Positions 1 through 5,289 of a stretch of 6,588 bases of DNA are shown here, piece after piece. Made by a program: the position numbers and the translations under genes. Numbering within the stretch: position 1 is the stretch's first letter; every line of letters starts with the position of its first letter. This DNA is from UBA3071 sp965369635 (GTDB lineage: Bacteria; Chloroflexota; Anaerolineae; UBA3071): assembly GCA_965369635.1 (NCBI GenBank), contig CBDURC010000173.1:1-6588 (forward strand). Direction: 5' to 3'. The notes beneath the pieces are model-generated. The model searched no databases. It saw nothing but the letters and a program-made list of their open reading frames with translations, and was not told the origin of the DNA.

Positions 1-2
1 AG

Positions 3-1898
3 GTGGCCAGCTTTATCTTCCCTGAACCGGGTACCAACATCTCCGAACACTTCAAACTGCGCAAGGGAGACGTCGAGTCCGCCTGGCCCAGGTGCGCCGC
101 TATCGTGGAGGGCACCTTCCGCCTGCCCCCGATCCAGCACGTGCCGCTCGAGCCGCACATATCGGTGGCCCTCTGGGAGCCATCGGGGCAGGTAACGCTG
201 TGGACCAGCACGCAGTCACCCCACGCTCAGCGCGATCTGATCGCCCAAAGCATCAATATCCCGCACGGCAACCTGCGGGTAGTGTCTCCCTACGTCGGCG
301 GCGGGTTCGGTGGCAAGGCAGGCGTAACGATGGAGGCGTGCGCGGTGGTTCTGGCGCGGGCGGTCAAGGGGCATCCGGTCAAGCTGCGCCTGACGCGCGA
401 GGAGGAGTTCGTGTGCACGACGATGCGCCAGAGTCTGGTAGCGCACACCAAAATCGGCTGCGACGCCGAGGGCAACCTGCAGGCCATGGAGACCCAGTAT
501 CACTTCGGCGGCGGTGCCTATAACGACTACGGCGTCAACGTCATCCGCGCCGCCGGCTACTCCTGCACCGGTCCTTACGACATCCCCAACGTCAAGGGCG
601 ATTCCTACTGCGTCTACACCAACCTGCCCATCGGCGGGCCGATGCGCGGCTTCGGCATGCCTGAGATCCACTGGGGCATCGAGCAGATCATGGATCAACT
701 GGCCGAGAAGATCGGGATGGACCCCGCTGAGTTCCGGCGTCGCAACTGCGTCACGACAGGCGATATCATCCTGACCGGGATGGAGATGCCCGCCATTGAC
801 CTGGTGGCCTGCATTGACAAGGTCACCGAGGCCATCAACTGGTCCGACCGTAGGGGCATGGTCTCCCCGCCCGCTTCCGCGCCCCACAAGAAACGCGGCA
901 AGGGCCTCGCCATCATGTGGAAAGCCCCGGCCATGCCGCCCAACCCCGGCAGTTCGGCCATCGTGCGCTTCAACGAGGATGCCACGCTCAACGTCGAGAT
1001 CGGGGCCCAGGAACTGGGGCAGGGTTCCTTCACCGTGGCGGCCCAGATGGCGGCCCATGCCCTGGGCGTGCCCTACGAGTGGGTGCGCGTCTCGGCCCCG
1101 ATAGACACCAGGTACAGCCCCTACGAGTGGCAGACGGTAGCCAGCCGCATCACCTGGACGATGGGCAACGCCGTAAGAGCCGCCGCCGAGGATGCCAAGC
1201 GGCAGATCCTGGAGATCGTGGCGGAGCACTGGGGCGAAGACCCCGACGATCTGGACATCAAGAACGGCAAGGTCATCTCGTATAAATCCGAAGAAGAACA
1301 GCCGCTCAAGGGCATGGTCATCTACGGTCTGCCCAACGAGAACTTCGAGGGGTGGAAAGGCGGACCCATCGTCGGCCAGGGCAAGTTCATGCCCACCTAC
1401 GTCACCAACCTGGATTTCGAGACCGGCCAGGGCACCCGCGCTGTGGTACACTACACTGTCGGCGCGCAGGCGGTAGACCTGGAGGTGGATACCGAGACCG
1501 GCCAGGTTGAGATCCTCAAGATCGCCAGCGCCTACGACGTGGGCAAGGCCATCAACCCCGACCTGGTCCTGGCGCAGATCGAGGGCGGCGCGGTTCATGG
1601 CATGAGTTCGGCCTTCGAGGAGCTCAAGTTCGACGAGCAGGGCCAGCCCCTCAACACCAGCTTCGTGGACTACCGCATCATAACGGCTGTGGATGCGCCT
1701 GGGGAGATCCTAGGAGACTTCGTGGAGACGCCTTTGGAAGACGGGCCGTGGGGCGCAAGGGGCGTGGGCGAACACGTGATGGTGCAGACCGCGCCGGCGA
1801 TCGCCAACGCCATCAGCGACGCCCTGGGCATTCGCTTCAACGACCTGCCTCTTTCGGCGGAGAAGATCTTTCTGGCACTCCAGGAGAAAAAAGGATAG
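3..1898 (+). CDS. Molybdenum hydroxylase large (molybdopterin-binding) subunit, xanthine dehydrogenase/aldehyde oxidase family, 5'-truncated
   Basis: This is the catalytic large subunit of a molybdenum hydroxylase (COG1529 type), which uses water as oxygen donor to hydroxylate an aldehyde or N-heterocycle. Electrons normally pass to separate 2Fe-2S and FAD subunits, which are not in this window and would have to lie upstream. The frame is open from the window edge; the GTG at position 3 is probably internal, because the family is usually about 750 residues and the N-terminal hammerhead domain is missing. Numbering from position 3, visible motifs are GGGFGGK at 99-105, PMRGFG at 213-218, ELGQG around 337-341 and GARGVGE at 584-590. 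E590 sits where the family's catalytic glutamate lies, and R215/F217 match substrate-pocket residues of bovine xanthine dehydrogenase. The position equivalent to purine-binding Glu802 is A106, so I infer it is not a purine hydroxylase. The PMRGFG loop is not the CO-dehydrogenase form I loop. The exact substrate cannot be read from the sequence. Confidence 0.93.
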   Translation: MASFIFPEPGTNISEHFKLRKGDVESAWPRCAAIVEGTFRLPPIQHVPLEPHISVALWEPSGQVTLWTSTQSPHAQRDLIAQSINIPHGNLRVVSPYVGGGFGGKAGVTMEACAVVLARAVKGHPVKLRLTREEEFVCTTMRQSLVAHTKIGCDAEGNLQAMETQYHFGGGAYNDYGVNVIRAAGYSCTGPYDIPNVKGDSYCVYTNLPIGGPMRGFGMPEIHWGIEQIMDQLAEKIGMDPAEFRRRNCVTTGDIILTGMEMPAIDLVACIDKVTEAINWSDRRGMVSPPASAPHKKRGKGLAIMWKAPAMPPNPGSSAIVRFNEDATLNVEIGAQELGQGSFTVAAQMAAHALGVPYEWVRVSAPIDTRYSPYEWQTVASRITWTMGNAVRAAAEDAKRQILEIVAEHWGEDPDDLDIKNGKVISYKSEEEQPLKGMVIYGLPNENFEGWKGGPIVGQGKFMPTYVTNLDFETGQGTRAVVHYTVGAQAVDLEVDTETGQVEILKIASAYDVGKAINPDLVLAQIEGGAVHGMSSAFEELKFDEQGQPLNTSFVDYRIITAVDAPGEILGDFVETPLEDGPWGARGVGEHVMVQTAPAIANAISDALGIRFNDLPLSAEKIFLALQEKKG

Positions 1899-1921
1899 GC
1901 GAAACTCTACCGCGTGCTAGC

Positions 1922-1940
1922 AAGGGGCGTCTCGCCCCTT
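1922..1940 (+). terminator. Hairpin just after the molybdenum hydroxylase gene
   Basis: Perfect 8-bp GC-rich stem, AAGGGGCG at 1922-1929 paired with CGCCCCTT at 1933-1940, with a 3-nt TCT loop, 23 nt after the stop codon. No T-run follows, so it may stabilise the mRNA end or act as a weak terminator. A second small stem, GAGAGG (1969-1974) with CCTCTC (1978-1983), lies downstream. Confidence 0.5.
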
Positions 1941-2006
1941 CTCAGCCAGTGCAGAGAGCCAGGACGGGGAGAGGATGCCTCTCACCAACAGGAGAGAACA
2001 TCTTCC

Positions 2007-2045
2007 GCGGGGCGGCCAGACGCATCGCCGCCCCGTTTGTCGTTT
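2007..2045 (+). terminator. Rho-independent terminator of the molybdenum hydroxylase operon
   Basis: A perfect 9-bp stem pairs CGGGGCGGC (2008-2016) with GCCGCCCCG (2027-2035), extendable by one G-T pair. The loop is 10 nt and the stem is followed by TTTGTCGTTT (7 T in 10). It is the best intrinsic terminator in the window and separates the metabolic gene from the toxin-antitoxin pair. Confidence 0.75.
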
Positions 2046-2065
2046 GCCGAGGCCTCGGCTATAAT
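2037..2065 (+). promoter_or_regulatory. Sigma70-type promoter for the toxin-antitoxin pair
   Basis: A perfect TATAAT -10 box lies at 2060-2065, and TTGTCG (4 of 6 matches to TTGACA) lies at 2037-2042, 17 bp upstream. The -35 box falls inside the T-rich tail of the preceding terminator. Transcription would start near 2072, right at the ribosome binding site, giving a very short leader. Confidence 0.6.
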
Positions 2066-2071
2066 GCCGGC

Positions 2072-2077
2072 GGAGGG
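2072..2077 (+). promoter_or_regulatory. Ribosome binding site of the antitoxin gene
   Basis: GGAGGG lies 7 nt before the ATG at 2085. It fixes this start over the open frame that runs back to 1914 through the terminator region. Confidence 0.75.
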
Positions 2078-2084
2078 TGAAACA

Positions 2085-2609
2085 ATGGCCGAGAAACCGA
2101 ATGCCGAGCAGCGAAGAGTGCAAGAAAGCGGGGCGGCTTACGTGGTCGAACAAAGGACGCAGCCGCTCCCTCTGGGAGATGAATTATTGAGCGTGGTGAG
2201 AGGGTTGCCGGAAGAGAAGGCGCAGGAGGTACTTGACTTCGCCCACTTCCTCAGTTGGCGGCAGACCCGCGCCAAGATGCCGCGTGCAGAGGAGAAGCCC
2301 AAACAACTCTCACTGGCAGAGCTCAAACAGCGTATAGGCCAACGTTCGGCAGAGTTGGCAGACGTACCGAGCGAGCAAGCCATGGTGAACTTTCGTCAGA
2401 CCTTGGAAGAAATCCGCCAGGAAGCCATCGAAAAGGGCATTGCCATTGACAGTCCAGAGGAACTGGAGCTAGAGAGTTGCTCAACTGTTGCGTGTAGTGC
2501 TCGACACGAACGTCTACGTTGCCGCCGTGCTCACCTCCAGTGCCACCAGCCCCACCGCCGAGTTGCTGCGCCGCTGGACAGATGGCGAGTTCGTCCTCCT
2601 GGTAGCTGA
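2085..2609 (+). CDS. Antitoxin of a type II toxin-antitoxin pair, DUF2281-like, with an extended C-terminus overlapping the toxin
   Basis: This 174-residue protein is probably the antitoxin of the PIN toxin encoded immediately downstream. Residues about 32-60 (LLSVVRGLPEEKAQEVLDFA, then HFLSWRQ) resemble the short DUF2281 motif found in many antitoxins paired with PIN toxins. Residues 70-130 are charged and probably helical, the usual type of toxin-binding region. The start is ATG with a strong ribosome binding site; an upstream frame back to 1914 crosses a terminator and is not protein-like. From about residue 131 the sequence changes sharply: residues 135-174, read over the start of the toxin gene, hold 10 arginines and look like an out-of-frame shadow. 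A TAG in the +1 frame at 2470-2472 would end the protein near residue 128, so the long tail may come from a small indel or a lost stop codon. DNA binding and autoregulation are inferred from gene arrangement, not from a recognised DNA-binding motif. Confidence 0.75.
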   Translation: MAEKPNAEQRRVQESGAAYVVEQRTQPLPLGDELLSVVRGLPEEKAQEVLDFAHFLSWRQTRAKMPRAEEKPKQLSLAELKQRIGQRSAELADVPSEQAMVNFRQTLEEIRQEAIEKGIAIDSPEELELESCSTVACSARHERLRCRRAHLQCHQPHRRVAAPLDRWRVRPPGS

Positions 2610-2928
2610 TCCGATCCTTGAGGAAATCACTGAGAAATTGCACGAGAAAGGTATCTCGCCGGAGCAAACGACCGAGTTAGTCAGCAGTCTGAACCAATAC
2701 GCTCAAATAGTCGCTCTTGAGGAAGTTCCAGCGGTCGTGGTTGCCGATCCCGACGATGACGTGATCCTGGCCTGCGCCACCAACGGCGGCGCCGACTACC
2801 TGGTCACTTACGACTCACACTTGCTCGATCTGGGCGAAGAGTACCAGGGCATCAAGATCGTCAAAGCACTTTCCTTCCTCTGGAAGCTGCGCGGCGACGA
2901 ACCACCTGGCGATATCGCGGAGAACTGA
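2488..2928 (+). CDS. PIN-domain toxin (VapC-like, COG1569 family)
   Basis: This 146-residue protein is a PIN-domain ribonuclease, the toxin partner of the preceding gene; PIN toxins cleave RNA with metal ions held by a cluster of acidic residues. The sequence opens with the classic LDTN motif (D6, N8). The other expected acidic positions are E45/E46 in DPILEEI, D89-D91 in the DPDDDVILACA segment (87-97) and D109 in VTYDSHLLDL. The set looks complete, so the toxin should be active. Length is normal for the family. The TTG start at 2488 gives MRVVLDTN, the usual family beginning; a TAG at 2470-2472 limits upstream extension and no strong ribosome binding site is visible, so translation is probably coupled to the antitoxin. 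It lies inside the 3' end of the antitoxin frame, with 122 nt of overlap. Assignment to the PIN fold is secure; the RNA target is unknown. Confidence 0.9.
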   Translation: MRVVLDTNVYVAAVLTSSATSPTAELLRRWTDGEFVLLVADPILEEITEKLHEKGISPEQTTELVSSLNQYAQIVALEEVPAVVVADPDDDVILACATNGGADYLVTYDSHLLDLGEEYQGIKIVKALSFLWKLRGDEPPGDIAEN

Positions 2929-2961
2929 GCGTTCGTACAAGACAGATTGAGGAGAAGAACG

Positions 2962-2985
2962 ACGCGACCAGTGCACCAATCGACC
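2962..2985 (-). repeat. Three-unit 8-nt repeat (minus strand GGTNGAYT type)
   Basis: Read on the minus strand from 2985 down, the bases fall into three 8-nt units: GGTCGATT, GGTGCACT and GGTCGCGT. The same kind of unit recurs at 6500-6576. It lies between the toxin gene and the ribosome binding site of the next gene. Confidence 0.55.
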
Positions 2986-2991
2986 AACAAC

Positions 2992-2997
2992 AAGGAG
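2992..2997 (+). promoter_or_regulatory. Ribosome binding site of the small membrane protein gene
   Basis: AAGGAG ends 7 nt before the ATG at 3005 and supports that start. Confidence 0.75.
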
Positions 2998-3004
2998 ATG
3001 TATC

Positions 3005-3370
3005 ATGAAACGACCTGACGGAGTCAACCTGATCGCTGTCTACCATCTCGTGATGAGTGTCCCGTTCTTCATCGGCAGTTGCGCCATCGTAGTCTTCGCC
3101 ATGGCGCCTGTCCTGATGGAAGCCGGTGGGCCAGATGCCTTCTGGGCGCTGTTCGGCATCGGCATCGGCCTCTTCTTCTGCGCGCTCTTCGCCATCGCCT
3201 TCCTGCTGGTTGCCATAGGACTATGGAAGTTGTGGCCCTGGGCCCGCTGGGCGGCCATCGTGCTGGCCGTATTCATGCTGCCCGCCTTCCCCATCTGGAC
3301 GGCCATCAGCGTGCTGATCATCTGGTACCTGCTGCAGGACGAGGCAAAGCAGGCCTTCGGCGCGGCGTGA
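3005..3370 (+). CDS. Small integral membrane protein of unknown function
   Basis: A 121-residue, very hydrophobic protein with a strong ribosome binding site. Visible hydrophobic stretches are about residues 9-38, 45-74 and 83-110; the middle and last are long enough to hold two passes each, so 3 or 4 membrane segments are likely. The cytoplasm-like start RPDGVNLIAVYH, the motif GLWKLWPWARWAA at 72-84 and the ending WYLLQDEAKQAFG at 107-119 resemble a loose group of small bacterial membrane proteins, which I recall only as uncharacterised. There are no catalytic or ligand-binding motifs, and the only charged cluster is at the C-terminus. It is probably transcribed separately or by readthrough from the toxin gene 76 bp upstream; a terminator-like hairpin follows it. 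Nothing links it functionally to its neighbours. Confidence 0.8.
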   Translation: MKRPDGVNLIAVYHLVMSVPFFIGSCAIVVFAMAPVLMEAGGPDAFWALFGIGIGLFFCALFAIAFLLVAIGLWKLWPWARWAAIVLAVFMLPAFPIWTAISVLIIWYLLQDEAKQAFGAA

Positions 3371-3415
3371 TCCCGTAGTATCCAACGCTGGCCGCTTTTC
3401 CGACAAGCAGCAAGA

Positions 3416-3447
3416 GGGGACGCTGCCATCTGAGCGCGTCCCTGTTT
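3416..3447 (+). terminator. Terminator-like hairpin after the small membrane protein gene
   Basis: GGGACGC (3417-3423) pairs with GCGTCCC (3436-3442), extendable by one G-T pair. The loop is 12 nt and a weak TGTTTG tail follows, about 46 nt past the stop codon. The short T-run makes efficiency uncertain. Confidence 0.5.
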
Positions 3448-3523
3448 GCCCGTGTTCCATGAAAAGTGTCTGGTGCTGAAAGAGCCTAAGGATTTTCGAA
3501 ACCCCTATGGTCTGAGCACCCCA

Positions 3524-3718
3524 CGAACGAATTCGTGGTCTGCTACTCAAAACACGTTGGAAACATGTTGATCGCCTATCGCAGTCCCAAGCTTGTTCGG
3601 GTTTACTGCGCTACCCTCGACAAGTTGAGGACTCCGGCCCAAAGGCCCCACCGATATCCAAAGCGCGCTGCAAACGTGTTTCTAATACGTTTGCAACAGC
3701 GGCTATCGAATTCGTTCG
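3524..3718. repeat. Pair of 12-bp inverted repeats 195 bp apart end to end
   Basis: CGAACGAATTCG at 3524-3535 and its exact reverse complement CGAATTCGTTCG at 3707-3718 bound a 195-bp segment. Both contain the self-complementary octamer CGAATTCG. The left copy overlaps a local 7-bp hairpin. No transposase or obvious target duplication is visible. Confidence 0.45.
3669..3695. promoter_or_regulatory. Dyad with LacI-family-like half-sites, possible operator
   Basis: TGCAAACGT (3669-3677) and ACGTTTGCA (3687-3695) are perfect 9-bp inverted arms around a 9-nt centre. The arms match the usual LacI-family half-site style (TGNAANCG and CGNTTNCA) but are spaced wider than a normal contiguous operator. 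The -10-like hexamer TCTAAT lies in the centre. LacI-family control would suit a glycosidase gene; this is inference, and the dyad could instead form an RNA hairpin. Confidence 0.4.
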
Positions 3719-3740
3719 ATGGCTCATTCGATGGCGATGA

Positions 3741-3770
3741 CAGGGGATGGCAGGGGATGGCATGAAATGG
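3741..3770 (+). repeat. Three-copy 10-bp tandem repeat upstream of the glycosidase gene
   Basis: CAGGGGATGG occurs twice in perfect tandem (3741-3760), followed by the degenerate copy CATGAAATGG (3761-3770). Including two copies upstream, the hexamer RATGGC occurs five times between 3718 and 3771, with spacings of 12, 16, 10 and 10 bp. It ends 16 bp before the ATG at 3787. Confidence 0.65.
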
Positions 3771-3786
3771 CACGTTGGTACCCGGC

Positions 3787-5166
3787 ATGCAGAAACGTCT
3801 CTACGGTTATCTGGGGATTGGCCTCCTGATAATGGCTGCCCTGTTGATCTGGCACTGGCGCTGGAGTGCGCTTGTGCCTGCCGCCACGCCCACGCCTGCC
3901 CCACTTGCCTCACCCACTCCAACGCCATCCTCGACAACACAGGTACCCACGCCGACGGTTGCCTCCACACCATCGCCCACGGCCACGGCCACGGCAACCC
4001 ATACACCCTCTTCTGTTTTGAGAGAGATGGTCTGCGCAGAGATTGACTGCGACTGCGCAAGGCTGAAAGAACATGATGTGAGAAGATACGACCCAGGCCC
4101 TCGGCCTGAGCTCAAGCCAAAGGCTCCCTCTGTACTTTCGCTGCCCACACCTACAGAAGGGGCCTCAGCAGGAACCGCGATAGCTGCAGCGATTGGTGAC
4201 ACTCCTCAGCCAATGCCTGCTTCATCGCAGGCGAGTCAGCCAACAGCCAAAGGCGAGCGGCTTTTCCTGGCCAACTACTTCCCCTGGTACGACGCCGACG
4301 GCTGGGACGACTGTAACCTCTGCGACCAGCCGCAGCAGGCCTATGGCTCCGACGACCCCGCCGCTATCCGCCGCCACGTCCAACAGGCACTCGAAGTCGT
4401 ACTGGACGGTTTCACCAGCCAATGGCTGGCTACCGGCGACCGCACCGATGACAACTTCGCCCAATTGCTGGAGCAATCCCGCGGCACCGGTTTCCGCTCT
4501 ACCATCGTCTTCTCGCGCCACGTGCTGCCCGACGGCCATTCCCAGGCCACCATCGTGGAAGCGCTGCGCTACGTGATGACGACCTACGCCAGCCATGCCA
4601 ATTTCCTGAACGTGCGCGGGCAGCCGGTCGTCTTCTTCACCGACGTGTACCGCGTTCCCGTCCAGGCGGGGCAGAGCCCGCAGGATGCCTGGAACAGCAT
4701 CCGCAGCCAGGTAGACCCGAACAGAACGGCCTTGTGGATCGCCGAAGGACTGGATGCTTCGTACCTGGCGGTCTTCGATGGACTGTACGTGCACAAGATC
4801 ACCCACGCCGCCTATCCCGACGATTATGTCAAGGCTTCCCGTTGGGCCAGCCAGGTGCGAGCCTGGGCTCAGCGCAGCGGCCAGCCCAAGATCTGGGTGG
4901 CCACCATCTCGCCAGGCTGGGACGATACCCGCGCCGGCTGCCAGCCCGATCTGCGCGTGCCCACTCAACCCCATTGCAGGGATCGAGAGGATGGAGCCTT
5001 CTATCGGGCCACCTTCGCCAGCGCACTGCAAAGCCAGCCCGAATGGATCTGGGTTCACAGCTTCAACGAATGGGTGGAGTGCAGCCACATCGAGCCCAGC
5101 GCAGCCTATGGCGACCTATACATGCAATTGACGCGGGAGTTCGTCCAGCAGTTCAAGAACCCCTGA
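3787..5166 (+). CDS. Membrane-anchored extracellular GH99-like glycosidase (endo-mannosidase-type fold)
   Basis: This 459-residue protein probably cleaves a glycan outside the cell. The ATG at 3787 opens a signal anchor (MQKR, then a hydrophobic helix at about 5-24); a TTG at 3775 would add only four residues and neither start has a clear ribosome binding site. Residues 29-80 are a Thr/Pro/Ser-rich linker, followed by a low-complexity stretch to about 157. The catalytic domain runs from about 158 to the end: ANYFPWYDADGW (162-173), a segment like the family's DPAAIRRHVQQA and DGFTSQW, a SPGWDDTR stretch, and FNEWVECSHIEPS near the end. GH99 enzymes use two glutamates four positions apart in FNEWHEGT; here E428 and E431 keep that spacing, while the H and G between and after them are V and C. 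Eight cysteines (83, 88, 90, 176, 179, 385, 397, 432) suit disulfides in an exported protein. GH99 enzymes act on mannose glycans, and related WbsX-type domains occur in O-antigen clusters; the substrate here is not known. The next gene is a glycosyltransferase. Confidence 0.82.
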   Translation: MQKRLYGYLGIGLLIMAALLIWHWRWSALVPAATPTPAPLASPTPTPSSTTQVPTPTVASTPSPTATATATHTPSSVLREMVCAEIDCDCARLKEHDVRRYDPGPRPELKPKAPSVLSLPTPTEGASAGTAIAAAIGDTPQPMPASSQASQPTAKGERLFLANYFPWYDADGWDDCNLCDQPQQAYGSDDPAAIRRHVQQALEVVLDGFTSQWLATGDRTDDNFAQLLEQSRGTGFRSTIVFSRHVLPDGHSQATIVEALRYVMTTYASHANFLNVRGQPVVFFTDVYRVPVQAGQSPQDAWNSIRSQVDPNRTALWIAEGLDASYLAVFDGLYVHKITHAAYPDDYVKASRWASQVRAWAQRSGQPKIWVATISPGWDDTRAGCQPDLRVPTQPHCRDREDGAFYRATFASALQSQPEWIWVHSFNEWVECSHIEPSAAYGDLYMQLTREFVQQFKNP

Positions 5167-5181
5167 GGTGGCACCCCCACA

Positions 5182-5208
5182 TATCCAATACCCAGTATCC
5201 AATACCCA
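5182..5208 (-). repeat. Direct repeat with 7-nt sub-period before the glycosyltransferase gene
   Basis: TATCCAATACCCA occurs twice, at 5182-5194 and 5196-5208, with a 14-bp period. On the minus strand it divides into 7-nt units GGGTATT, GGATACT, GGGTATT. It is similar in style to the 8-nt repeats of the other spacers. Confidence 0.7.
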
Positions 5209-5289
5209 ACACGCACCACCATGCCAAGACGTCCCTTCAGAACAACAGCAAAACGACTGCCACAGGATTTGTTGAGGACACACCCCACC

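Larger units (their letters stand above)
3371..3786 (+). other. Gene-free spacer with dense inverted and direct repeats
   Basis: I see no credible gene in these 416 bases. Short frames here lack ribosome binding sites and have no protein-like composition. In order it holds a terminator-like hairpin (3416-3447), a 7-bp hairpin at 3521-3538 (CCACGAA, CGAA loop, TTCGTGG), a 12-bp inverted repeat pair (3524-3535 and 3707-3718), a 9-bp dyad (3669-3695), a direct repeat TTCGATGGC (3715-3723 and 3727-3735), and a 10-bp tandem repeat (3741-3770). It is the likely promoter and control region of the glycosidase gene, although I could not find a convincing -35/-10 pair. The only hexamer close to a -10 is TCTAAT at 3681-3686, in the loop of the dyad. 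Confidence 0.6.

Noticed and set aside
216..1598. 460-residue open frame on the minus strand
   Set aside because: It lies wholly opposite the molybdenum hydroxylase gene, whose motifs are clear; high-GC codon bias opens such shadow frames. No family motif is seen in it.
2808..3046. Short minus-strand frames that begin with a LVDW-like peptide (also at 6373-6579)
   Set aside because: The shared peptide comes from translating the 8-nt repeats of the spacers and not from a gene.
3535..3765. 76-residue frame in the spacer
   Set aside because: It has no ribosome binding site, crosses the repeats, and does not look like protein.
4222..5088. 288-residue minus-strand frame under the glycosidase
   Set aside because: A shadow of the GH99-like gene with composition typical of antisense frames and no recognisable domain.
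5221..5289. Upstream ATG start for the glycosyltransferase
   Set aside because: It would add 23 basic residues unlike the family, whereas the ATG at 5290 gives the standard N-terminus.
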